64,000 nucleotides of DNA from NCBI RefSeq assembly GCF_000733925.1, contig NZ_JPOO01000003.1:620001-684000 (forward strand), read 5' to 3'. This document shows, piece after piece, positions 32,091-42,200 of this stretch. Source of the stretch: Arenibacter algicola (GTDB taxonomy: Bacteria; Bacteroidota; Bacteroidia; Flavobacteriales; Flavobacteriaceae). Positions within the stretch are counted from its first letter, which is position 1. The number at the start of each line of letters is the position of its first letter. Made by a program: the position numbers and the translations under genes. The notes beneath the pieces were generated by a model that was not told the origin of the DNA, made no database searches, and was given only the letters and a program-made list of their open reading frames with translations.

Positions 32091-35000
32091 TCATTTTTTT
32101 TTAAATCTAAATATATTATCAACTAAATTCTCATCAGAACGCGTTCCATAAGGATCAATAGCAATGTAATCGGGAATTTCACTTACTATAAACTTAACTT
32201 CGGTGATTTCCTTATTGATTTGATTTGACTCATAATACAATACGGAACTGTCCTCTTTTACCATTGATGGATGTGTTTTAAAGGCTCCAATTTTAATAGG
32301 TTCGTTTATTCCTATTTGGATTATTTCCCCTTTACCTATAGTTTCAAATCGCCTGGATTTTACGGTTGCAGTAATCTCATAAGTACCATTTTCCAATTCT
32401 TCATAAGAACTTTCCTCTATGCTTAAGTGATACGTTATTATTTTTTTAAACCAATCGTCTATTAAGTGATGATGCTCTTTTGGAGTGACGTTATAAACCA
32501 AATCCAAAAATTCAATGGTATTGGCTTCTAAGGTATCACTGTTGCGATAGGTATCGGTTATTTTTTTTAAAACACGATTTACTTGTTCTTCACCAATAAG
32601 ATCTCGTAATGCCAGCATAACGTTTAATGATTTTCCATAAGAAATATAACCTTGGCCTAGTACCTTATAAACTGGTGGTTCTAGGTCGGTTGCATATGAT
32701 CTTCCTGAAAAATAACGCCTCCTGGCATTTTCACTCAAGGCGTATACAGCACGTTTGCCATACATTTTTTCCATGACAACGGCTTCGGTATATTTTGCAA
32801 AACCTTCTATAAGGACAGACCCACCTGCAACTGGTTTGGCAGACAGCGTATGTCCCCAATATTGATGTGCAACTTCATGAATAACCCTTTTAGCAACCAA
32901 ATTGAATGTTTCTTCCCTACTAACATCTACCAAATACAAACGGTCTTCAACCATACTGATCATTCCTGGATGCGCAAAGCCACCAAAAGACCAATGTGAT
33001 GGTACTTCTGCTATTCTAATATGGTCAAAAGCATAGTCTCCAAAGTTTTCCTCACAATAATCTATGGTTCGTTTGGTGCTGTTTTCAATGTCTTCAATGT
33101 TAAATGAATGAGCTTCATCGAAATACTGCTCAATAGAAATTCCTTTGTAATCCACTTTTTTGGTTTTATAGTCGGCTGAAAAATAGGCAATCATTGGGAT
33201 GACTTTATTCTTGGTTTTATAGTGAAAGTAGTTTCTATTATTTTCTGCCCATTTTTTTACCAAGTTACCAGAACTCAATGCCGTTTGCTTGCTACTGGTA
33301 GATACAATGGTTTCGAAATCTGTTTTTTCATTGTTAAAATCTTCAAGAGCAATATGTGCATCAGAGATAATTTCTACTTCACGCTTTGGCAAATTTCTCT
33401 TTTCCCGTTCTACCTTGCCAGTAATTTCCAATCCAGAGCTATACCCCAATATAGGTTCAAAATTTGTGTGTGTGATATAGGTACCATTATTTACAATGGT
33501 TTTGTCCTCTTCATAACCTTTACGATGGTGTTTCAATTCAAAATTATAGCCTACCGTATGGTTGGGCTGTAACGGCTTTTCAAACTGAAATATATAAATA
33601 CCATACACACTGTCGTGGGTTACTAAATTTGCATTTTCAATAGCGATGGTTTCCAACGGAAGGCGTTGTGTAACAAAAACTTTAGTTATAGGTTGTTCAC
33701 CTCCGTTTTTCAATATATAATCTGCCTTTATGGTATAACGTCGTTCTTCAGGAAAAATAGCAACTTCTGTTTTTCTATATATGGCATATGGGCGTACCAA
33801 GTCTTCGTACTGTTTGAATTTTTTTTCATACTGTTCTCTAAATTCTAAACCGTCATCTGTTGTTAAATAATCTGAAACGATATTCAAATTATAAAAAACC
33901 GCGCTTCCGAAGCTTAAAAATACTATGATTAAAAATGAAAAAGATAATTTTTGAAAGTTTGTAAAACCACTTCTTAGTAGTTTTAGTTTTGTTGAATAGT
34001 TAGCCGTTACGCCTCTATTCCAAATTTTAAAAATGACCAACATTATTAACAAACCAAAAGCCAACCAATAGATGGCCAAATGGTTATATAGGTTTGATCC
34101 ACCATAAAAACCATTCATATTGGAATAAGAAATTCTTGGTATAAACCCAAGACTAGTTAAAGGGTGTTCAAGACCAATTGCATCAGATTTTAAACTTAAC
34201 AGCACAAACAAACCAAAAACACCCATACCTAAATATTTGCTTTTCGCCAAACTGCTAATAAACAACCCAATCATACTAAATACACCAAGTTGCAATCCGT
34301 AATGATAATATAAAGATGCATATTGGCCAAACTCAAAATTTGTATAGTTTAAACTTATCTGAAACAGCATGCACATTATAATTCCGGTTGTAATTAGGAT
34401 GACCGGTAATAATAGGATTGCAAAAAATTTTGAGAGAAAGAACACGCCGTTCTTTGTTGGTAGGGCATCAACAATTAAGTGGAAGTTTATGCTTCGCTCT
34501 TTCCAAACAATTTCGGAACAATAGAAAATAATTAAAATGAGACTAAAGAGCGTTAGAGGGTTTACTATTAAACTTATGAGTTGATTTGTAAATGGATATT
34601 GACTAACGCCATATTCCCCACCACTAATAACTGTGCTATATAATTCTGAAAACACAATAGCTAACCACATAATCAATACCGCAATGAATGGCAAACTCTT
34701 AAACACACTTTTCAATTCTATCTTTAGCAAAGAGAAAAATGCTAAATACTGTGCTTTAAAATTATGTAATGTCTTTAAAGGTCTATAAGCTACTAATTGG
34801 GTAGTTTGGCCCGTTACTTTTTTGGCTTTTTTTACTTTTTTGGAGATTTTTCTAAAAGAGAACAAGCTGTAGGTACCAAATAAAATACCCAAACCTACTA
34901 CTATCCAAATCAATCTATTCCATAAAAACAATCCGGAAAAAGATAGTAATTGTGAGTTTTTTTGGAAAGGCGTCCAGTATTGCGTTTGCTCAAAAAAAGC

Positions 35001-35657
35001 AGCAATACCAAAGGGATCTGCAATTGCAGCAATGGCCATACTTTCTGGTGATGCTGGAACGGCCTGTGCCAATAATGGCGAATTTAGAAAGAGGGAACTA
35101 ACAAAATACAACATGTAAACAAAGACGGCACTTACATACGTTGCTGTACTGTTTTTTGTTAAGGTACATACAGAAAATACGATGGCCGAACAGACAAATA
35201 TATTTGGCACAACTATATATAACCATGGTTGAACATAAGTTAGCAATTGAAAATCACCTAAACGTTCTGCATCCAGATCAGAAAAATAATTCCCAAAAAT
35301 ATAGCCTAATATAAATGGTGTAAATGCCAGGACGCTAAATATAAATGTGCCTATAAACCGACTCCAAAAGTAATGGGCCTTTTGTATGGAAGAGCTGTAA
35401 ATTAACTGTTCCATATGGTTTTGCTTATCTCTAAGCATAGCACTAATGGCAAAGAACATGATGATAAAAACACTTCCTAAAGTAAACAAACTTGTGTGGA
35501 AATAAACTTGATATACAGAGTTATAATTAACACCTGTTGGTGCAAATCCTTGTCTACCAACAAAAACTCCCAAGAATAAAAATAAGACAGCGAATATAAG
35601 AAATGCACGTTGTTTTAACTGATAAAAAACTTCAAATTTTAATAATTTAGTAAACAT
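32091..35657 (-). CDS. ABC transporter permease fused to M1-family aminopeptidase
   Basis: 1188 residues. The first ~570 residues hold about 12 hydrophobic segments in two ABC-2-like permease blocks (FEVFYQLKQRAFLIFAVLFL; SLLKIELKSVFKSLPFIAVL). The C-terminal ~600 residues form a gluzincin aminopeptidase-like domain facing the outside, with HEVAHQYWGH near residue 925 and the third ligand Glu in LIEGFAKY. The exopeptidase GxMEN motif is degenerate (FGGFAHPGMISM). The fusion is well known in Bacteroidota, but its substrate is not. It is 3 bp downstream of the ATPase gene, so both form one exporter or peptide-processing unit. Confidence 0.88.
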   Translation of the reverse strand: MFTKLLKFEVFYQLKQRAFLIFAVLFLFLGVFVGRQGFAPTGVNYNSVYQVYFHTSLFTLGSVFIIMFFAISAMLRDKQNHMEQLIYSSSIQKAHYFWSRFIGTFIFSVLAFTPFILGYIFGNYFSDLDAERLGDFQLLTYVQPWLYIVVPNIFVCSAIVFSVCTLTKNSTATYVSAVFVYMLYFVSSLFLNSPLLAQAVPASPESMAIAAIADPFGIAAFFEQTQYWTPFQKNSQLLSFSGLFLWNRLIWIVVGLGILFGTYSLFSFRKISKKVKKAKKVTGQTTQLVAYRPLKTLHNFKAQYLAFFSLLKIELKSVFKSLPFIAVLIMWLAIVFSELYSTVISGGEYGVSQYPFTNQLISLIVNPLTLFSLILIIFYCSEIVWKERSINFHLIVDALPTKNGVFFLSKFFAILLLPVILITTGIIMCMLFQISLNYTNFEFGQYASLYYHYGLQLGVFSMIGLFISSLAKSKYLGMGVFGLFVLLSLKSDAIGLEHPLTSLGFIPRISYSNMNGFYGGSNLYNHLAIYWLAFGLLIMLVIFKIWNRGVTANYSTKLKLLRSGFTNFQKLSFSFLIIVFLSFGSAVFYNLNIVSDYLTTDDGLEFREQYEKKFKQYEDLVRPYAIYRKTEVAIFPEERRYTIKADYILKNGGEQPITKVFVTQRLPLETIAIENANLVTHDSVYGIYIFQFEKPLQPNHTVGYNFELKHHRKGYEEDKTIVNNGTYITHTNFEPILGYSSGLEITGKVEREKRNLPKREVEIISDAHIALEDFNNEKTDFETIVSTSSKQTALSSGNLVKKWAENNRNYFHYKTKNKVIPMIAYFSADYKTKKVDYKGISIEQYFDEAHSFNIEDIENSTKRTIDYCEENFGDYAFDHIRIAEVPSHWSFGGFAHPGMISMVEDRLYLVDVSREETFNLVAKRVIHEVAHQYWGHTLSAKPVAGGSVLIEGFAKYTEAVVMEKMYGKRAVYALSENARRRYFSGRSYATDLEPPVYKVLGQGYISYGKSLNVMLALRDLIGEEQVNRVLKKITDTYRNSDTLEANTIEFLDLVYNVTPKEHHHLIDDWFKKIITYHLSIEESSYEELENGTYEITATVKSRRFETIGKGEIIQIGINEPIKIGAFKTHPSMVKEDSSVLYYESNQINKEITEVKFIVSEIPDYIAIDPYGTRSDENLVDNIFRFKKK

Positions 35658-35660
35658 GAC

Positions 35661-36548
35661 TTATTGCTTTTTTGTTGAATTATTAAAAAGTATAGCGAAA
35701 TAAAAATCTTCCAAATTTGGTGTAATAGCTTCAAAACCATCTTCAGGTTTATAATCGGATAATACTCTAAGTTGTGTTTCACCTGCAACTAATTTTGTTG
35801 AGATAACATCAAAGGTTTTTTTGTATACTTCAATGTCTTTTTTAAGTACCATCTTTGTCCATATTTTGCCTTCAATACTCGCAACTAAATCTTTCGGGTT
35901 TCCTTCAGAAATAATTTCACCATTAGATAATATGGCCATTTTTGGACATAAGTTTCTAACATCTTCAACAATGTGTGTAGATAAAATGACAATAACGTTC
36001 TCTCCTATTGCGCTTAATAAGTTTAAAAAGCGATTGCTTTCTTCTGGATCTAAACCTGCAGTTGGCTCATCTACAATAATTAACTGCGGATTTCCCAATA
36101 AGGCTTGTGCAATCCCAAAACGTTGACGCATACCACCAGAAAATGTATACACTGATTTTTTTCTGTGTTGATACAAATTAACCTGTTGCAACAAGGCTGT
36201 CACATGCTCTTTACGTTGCTTTGTGTCTAATATTCCATTTAAAACTGCCAAATGATCTAATAATTTTTCGGCCGAAATTTTTGGGTACACACCAAACTCT
36301 TGTGGTAAATAGCCTAAATATTTTCTTATATTTTCTGGCTCTTTAATGATATCGGAACCATTAAAGGAAATACTTCCAGAAGTGGGTTCTTGTAATGATG
36401 CAATAGTTTTCATTAAGGAAGACTTACCAGCTCCATTTGCTCCTAGCAAACCAAACATTCCATTGGTGATTTCTAAATTAATGTCGTTTAACGCCCTAAC
36501 ACCATTAGGATAGGTCTTACTTAAATTATGGATTTTTAGTGTATTCAT
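35661..36548 (-). CDS. ABC transporter ATP-binding protein
   Basis: 295 residues. Walker A GANGAGKSSL, Q-loop LPQEFG, signature TFSGGMRQR (a Ser-Gly-Gly variant), Walker B LIIVDEPTAGLDP and the H-loop STHIVED are all present; about 215 residues of ATPase plus a C-terminal regulatory tail. The partner is the fused permease/peptidase directly downstream. A TATGTTTG -7-like element lies at 36595-36602 on the minus strand, 47 bp before the ATG, but a -33 element is not clear. Divergent from a LytS/LytTR pair, which may control it. Confidence 0.93.
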   Translation of the reverse strand: MNTLKIHNLSKTYPNGVRALNDINLEITNGMFGLLGANGAGKSSLMKTIASLQEPTSGSISFNGSDIIKEPENIRKYLGYLPQEFGVYPKISAEKLLDHLAVLNGILDTKQRKEHVTALLQQVNLYQHRKKSVYTFSGGMRQRFGIAQALLGNPQLIIVDEPTAGLDPEESNRFLNLLSAIGENVIVILSTHIVEDVRNLCPKMAILSNGEIISEGNPKDLVASIEGKIWTKMVLKKDIEVYKKTFDVISTKLVAGETQLRVLSDYKPEDGFEAITPNLEDFYFAILFNNSTKKQ

Positions 36549-36776
36549 ATCTGTTGATTTCTAATTGAAGTGCTGTTTTAGTTTTAATTTGGGACAAACA
36601 TAAATTGAAGAAAGAGTCCCTTATAATTTATATGATGTATAACATTATTATAAAGCCATATTTAATGAAAAACAGTATCAATTATGTTCATGTAGAAAAC
36701 AATAGCGTTCGTGTTGATTTTAGTAGTGTCTATCAACTTTCTTGTTAATGCAGAATTACGTACTTACTTTTGTTCT

Positions 36777-37907
36777 ATGGTACAGTTTTTAAATAAATAC
36801 AAAGCATTTTTTATTGGGGTTCTACTTATGTTTCCAATATTCTATGTGATGAATTTTTTTGAATTTATTCTCCTTCCAAAAAACAATCCATTAGAAATTA
36901 TTATTTATGCTATTTTTTGGGGAATATTAGTTGCATTACCATTTTATAATTACAGCTATTTAAAAACCAAGAAGAAAACAGTTTTAAATGTATTGGGCTT
37001 AATTGTGCTCTTTTTTGTTGCATTGTTTATAGATTCTTATATGCAGATGCCCGATAATCCAGTCACTTTTATTCTTCTAATGGTATTTTGGTTTGGTTTT
37101 GCTTATCTTTTAATTCCTGATTTTATAAAAAAATATTGGAAGTTAATTTCATTTATATATGGTCCTTTATTTTTATATTTTCTGTACTTAAGATTGTTTA
37201 CTGGGAATTTAGAGACATACCTAAAAATTAAAGAGGACTTTCCTTTCTATTTATTTTTTTTACCAATTCCTATATTATTTCTTATTTGGCTTTTTGAGCA
37301 ATGGAAATGGCTTCAAAACCTTAAAGCGGACAAAGCAAAAGCAGAATTATCAATGTTAAGAACGCAAATAAGCCCACATTTTTTCTTTAATACCTTGAAT
37401 AATCTGTATGCCTTAACCGTAAAACAATCTGAAAAAGCTCCAGAGGTAATTTTAAAATTATCTGATATGATGCGATATACCATTTATGAAGGAGATAAGG
37501 AAATGGTAACCCTTGAAAATGAAATAGAATACCTAAATAACTATATTGAATTACATAAAATACGCTATAAAAAGTCTGTAGAGATTATTTTTAATCATGA
37601 CGTGGATACCAGTTTAACTATTGCACCTTTGTTGTACATTATTCTCTTGGAAAATGCCTTTAAACATGGCATTGAAACTTTAGCTGAAAATGCTTTTATA
37701 CATATTAACTTAAAGGAAGAAACAGATTTTATTGTTTTTTCAATTGAAAATAATTTTGATCCTAATGAAATAAGTCCATCAAACGGAATAGGCTTACAAA
37801 ATATAAGAAGAAGACTATCTTTATTATATAAAAACAAACATGAGTTAAAAGTTGATGTGTCACATAACCTATATATAACAACCTTAAAGATTGCTAAACA
37901 TGCTTAA
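36777..37907 (+). CDS. LytS-type sensor histidine kinase
   Basis: 376 residues. Start ATG 36777 (MVQFLNKYKAFFIGVLLM). Five to six membrane segments (about 10-180), then a His_kinase domain with the phospho-acceptor in LRTQISPHFFFNTLNNLYAL, N-box LLENAFKHGI and G-box NGIGLQNIRRRL. It is the short LytS/YehU class that pairs with LytTR regulators. Its end overlaps the regulator start by 8 bp. A TTG-N20-TACTTTTG promoter match (36742-36772) lies so close to the ATG that the message may be nearly leaderless (inference). Ligand unknown; likely regulates the divergent ABC/peptidase unit. Confidence 0.92.
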   Translation: MVQFLNKYKAFFIGVLLMFPIFYVMNFFEFILLPKNNPLEIIIYAIFWGILVALPFYNYSYLKTKKKTVLNVLGLIVLFFVALFIDSYMQMPDNPVTFILLMVFWFGFAYLLIPDFIKKYWKLISFIYGPLFLYFLYLRLFTGNLETYLKIKEDFPFYLFFLPIPILFLIWLFEQWKWLQNLKADKAKAELSMLRTQISPHFFFNTLNNLYALTVKQSEKAPEVILKLSDMMRYTIYEGDKEMVTLENEIEYLNNYIELHKIRYKKSVEIIFNHDVDTSLTIAPLLYIILLENAFKHGIETLAENAFIHINLKEETDFIVFSIENNFDPNEISPSNGIGLQNIRRRLSLLYKNKHELKVDVSHNLYITTLKIAKHA

Positions 37908-38598
37908 GTATATAATTATTGATGATGAACCGTTGGCTCATGAAATTATTGAAGAGTATTGTAGCATGTTACCACATTTACAATTAGAGAAACATTGCTA
38001 CAGCGCTATGGAAGCCATGCAGTATCTAAATAAAAGTACGGTCGATTTTATTTTTTTGGATATTAATATGCCTAAATTAAAAGGTTTGGATTTTTTAAAA
38101 ACATTATCAAATCCCCCACTGACCATAGTTACAACTGCCTATAAGGAACATGCTTTAGAAGGGTTTGAGTTGAATGTTGTAGATTATATTTTAAAACCTT
38201 TTAGTTTCGACCGATTAGTGAAAGCTGTAAACAAAGTTTCCGAAATACATTTGCCTAAAACAGTTTCAAAAGAAATTACATCTGAAACTTCTAAGCGATT
38301 CTTTATAAAAGGTGATAAAAAGTATCATCAAATAGATTTGAAGGATCTACTCTATATTGAAGCCCACGGAAACTATACCAAATTGTTCTTAAAGGGTGAA
38401 ATGATTATAAGCCATGAAAAAATATCGCAATATCAATCTATTTTAAATGAAGATAATTTTTTGAGAGTTCACAAATCGTTTATTGTTGCTATTGATAAAA
38501 TTAAATTTATAGAAGGTAATAGCATTTTGATAAACGAATATAGAATTCCTATTGGACAGACATACAAAAGCAATGTAAATAAGCTATATAACATTTAA
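37900..38598 (+). CDS. LytTR response regulator
   Basis: 232 residues. Receiver domain (about 1-118) with acidic pocket IIIDDEP, phospho-Asp in FIFLDINMP and Lys in ILKPFSFDRL; LytTR DNA-binding domain (about 130-232, FFIKGDKKYHQIDLKDLLYIEAHGNYTKLFL, FLRVHKSFIVAIDKI). Start ATG 37900 overlaps the kinase stop (ATGCTTAA), showing translational coupling. It probably binds direct repeats in the divergent promoter region of the ABC transporter (inference). Confidence 0.94.
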   Translation: MLKYIIIDDEPLAHEIIEEYCSMLPHLQLEKHCYSAMEAMQYLNKSTVDFIFLDINMPKLKGLDFLKTLSNPPLTIVTTAYKEHALEGFELNVVDYILKPFSFDRLVKAVNKVSEIHLPKTVSKEITSETSKRFFIKGDKKYHQIDLKDLLYIEAHGNYTKLFLKGEMIISHEKISQYQSILNEDNFLRVHKSFIVAIDKIKFIEGNSILINEYRIPIGQTYKSNVNKLYNI

Positions 38599-39241
38599 TT
38601 ACTATTCCAAACACATTTACAAATTACTGGTCTAATGTTTTATTTTGGTATTTATGAATCTTGAATAAGATTAATTCATAGCTTATTATTTTAAAGTAAA
38701 GAATTCATGTACCTCACGAAAAAAGTTCGATGTCGCTACGCCCCTACCGTCGGGTCGCATAATAAGCCCGCCTGAACGACAAAGTACGGGCAGGCCCGCC
38801 TGAATGACAATGTCGGGCAGGCCCGCCTGAACGACAAAGTACGGGCAGGCCCGCCCGTACCGAAAAGGGGCACCTGCCCGAAGGTCATGGCGGGCGTTCG
38901 GGCGGGTGTTTATACCTTTGGAATAAATTTTTTAAAGAAGCTATAGTTTCCCAATGTAGTAGCTGCCCCATTCGCTTAAATAGTCCCATATACCGTTTCT
39001 TAACGCCCTGCCCTGCCTTTATTCAAGGCTTAAGTTACCCTACCTCTGGCAGTGGGGTCAGACGCTACGTAGTACTCTAAAGAAAATTAAGGAATAGTAC
39101 AGAAATTACACTATTCCCTAATTTGTCTACAACATCTGCATCTACCCACCGGGTAATTCTCATTATCTCAGTGTTCCATTAATTCTACATTATGTACATG
39201 TCTTTGAATTTTCAAACACTTGCATTACAGGATACCAATAA
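38599..39241. repeat. Gene-free region with dispersed GC-hairpin repeats
   Basis: No gene seen. 38703-38909 is the longest copy of the dispersed family: ATTCATGTACCTCACGA, CCCTACCGTCGGGTCGCAT, then four GCCCGCCTGAACGACAA-type units, closing with an inverted CGGGCGTTCGGGCGGGTG. A weak hairpin GGAATAGT/ACTATTCC (39091-39117) follows the large gene. Confidence 0.75.
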
Positions 39242-42200
39242 TTACTTGAACGCGCTTACCCGGGTTCCCGGTACCGGAAAATGGGCATCTATCCTCGTAA
39301 GGTTCAAGGCTTGTAACCTGTTAATGGCTCCAATACCATTATCCGTGAAATTCACTGGGTCTACCGGACTTTGATGGGCATTGTCCACGAACCCTGTACG
39401 TTGGGTAAAGGTACGTTGGCTTCCACTGTTCATAATATCATTATTAATTTTTGGATCATTATGTCCATCTTTAACTATTATATCCCATAATAGCGCATGC
39501 ACTATTTCGTGGGCCAAGGTCTCTCCAATCAAGCGTCCGTAGACATCTATTGCAAAGGATTCCAGTGCTGGATCCCCTCCTACTCCTTGCGATTTCAGTT
39601 GGATCATAAGTGCTTGAGTCTCCGTATCAAGTTCCGTATCGCTAAATCCGCCACCGCCCATTGGTTCGTCATAAGCCCCTGGAAAAACATCGATCGTTCT
39701 GTTTGGTACTATATTCCCAACTTCCCCAGGTGCCGGATTGGTTTGTCCAAAGGTTCTGTTACCAGCGGCCAATCTATTTTTAATCGTCGCTACCGTAATC
39801 ATATTAGCAGGTAAATGCGCTGGAGTAACTTCGGCAAAACTTCCCACTTGCCATATGGTCCTTACATTTGCATTTACCAATAGAGCCTCACAGACCTCTT
39901 TGGCTTTACTAATAAGATCGTTCTTTAAGGCGGTCAGAGACAAATCGGCCAAGACCTGATTAAAAGCGGCAGGATCTTCATTGATAGTCACAAATTGAGG
40001 AATGCTCAGTGGCAATTTCATACTTTGAACAACGGTGTCGCTAACATCCCTTACTTCGACATCAATATTGCTCAATCCAGGTTTTATGCCTTGAATAGTA
40101 ACACTTTCTCCTGTTGTTGCAGTAGGGCCATTTTTTATGGTAAAGTCCCCCGCATTGCTCGGTGGCACACTCCAACGTATAGATCCACCAGCAGGCATAT
40201 TGCTCACACGTACAGAAAACTTGGTCTCCCCGGTTTTACTGCCCGAGCCTGGAGCAGCTGCGGTTGCAGGATTAAAACTCCTAGAAGCAGCATTCAGATC
40301 TGGATTTTCAATAATTCTGGGTGTTCCCTCATTATCACCCTTGGAAACGGACACCGATTCGTTACCCAAAGGTGTAGTGCGAGTTACGTTAATTTTTCCA
40401 TTTTCAGACTGACTGGCATCGGATATGGCCTTCTTGATTTCTGGTGAACTGGTCAACGGCTGAGCATTGCTCGAATCTTTTTTACCTACAACACTATCTG
40501 CTGCATCCGTATAGGAATCCAGTACTTTCTTGATTTGATTACTTGCTTCGGTATCGTTCAAAAAGCCTTCTTTGTTGAGCTTCTTGATTTGCTCAATCTG
40601 TTTGGCGCCATCTTCCTTTTGATTGGCCATTACCGCCAAACTTGCAAAGTCCTTGGAAATACTCGCCAAATCTGTAACACTTTTTGAGGTGGTCTGTAAG
40701 GCGCCCAAAGCATTGGCTTGAGTACCTGCCAAACCAGTAAAGTCTTTAAAGGCATCACCCTTGCCAAGTAGTCCATAGGCAGCAGCTAAACCAGTAGGAT
40801 CTGGTGCTGCAGGGGCATTCTGCATATTGATTATGCTACTTGGAAAGTCCTTGGCCTGTAAATTGCCAGGATCACTACGTCTACTGGCCGTAGATACGGG
40901 TTCAATAGCCGTTGGCGAGGTACCGCATGGCTCATCGGAAAAACGCCAGTGCCTAGTTTCGTCTATCTCTTCACAGCTGTTGCACTGACCCATCACAGAT
41001 TCTGCATACACGCCCTTGGTGGGTACGCTAATGCGATATGGGTCGGGTTTGGTGGTTGGCTGATAATATTCCAATAAATTCTCAACGTTTTTGAAAACCG
41101 GATCCAATCGTTCACCTGGAATTACTTTTAACACCAAATTGTTGCCAACAATGCCCATTATCCTGTTTTCAACCACACTGGCCACACTCCTACCCCCGCT
41201 ATGTGGTGCAATATAGCCATCAAGGAGTCCAAAAAGCCTACTTGAATCGATGCTCGACCAAATAATTTTATGTGACATTTCCAGATACTCGTTTAAAAAG
41301 GAAACAAGGGCCCTTGCTGCGTCCCTATCCTCCTTTCTAGGATTCCGTTCTTCCCGACTGTTCAAGGGGGTGAATATAAGCGCTGCATCGGTAACCACCC
41401 CAATTCCGCCCAAATTTATAGTCAAAGTGTTGATGATGTCGTTACTTATTCTATTGTTCTGAATAATATATTCGCTCAAGTGATTGGTGCGATACTGTAA
41501 ATAGGCAGAGCGCAATATAATCTTAGAGGTGGGTTTCACAATGGTATTGGCCCTGAACCGCAGATACTTAATTTGCCTTCTTGTGATGCTTGGCACACTG
41601 GCCGTATTAATACTAACGCGTAAGGGAACCCCTTTTCTATAGTTGGATAGCAGGGTAACATCAAATGGGAGCTCATGCTCCGTTCCATTGTCCGCTATGG
41701 CATAAAACAACATAGTGTCTATAAAACCCCTTACGATATCTGGGGCGTATTGTTGTTCAAAAATGGCATCTTTTTCCGCCTCGGTCAAAGGCACTTCCCT
41801 TTCCAAGTGAAATACCATTTTACCAAAAAACCATGGGAAAGGAATATTTAAATCGTATTCCTCGGTCTTGGTAGCCTCGTCAATTTCTTTAATAAAAGGT
41901 CGATCCAACTCAAACGAGATGGTGAAATGCCCTGTAAATTCATGAATCATTTCATCCGCATAGCTTCCAATGGGCAAATCCGAGTCGGCGTAATTTGATT
42001 CTATACGTTCAATAGCATCAAACCCGCGTCGCAATTTTCTACCATATATCGTCCTGCTTAGGGTATTCTTCCACCTAAGGACTTTTTTGAAATCGAAATG
42101 ACCTAAGGGCATAGGCACAAAAAGACATTCCTGTACATCTACCAACTCCTGCTCTATGGCATAGTGCTTTAATACTTCAAAATACTCAACTGTCACGGCA

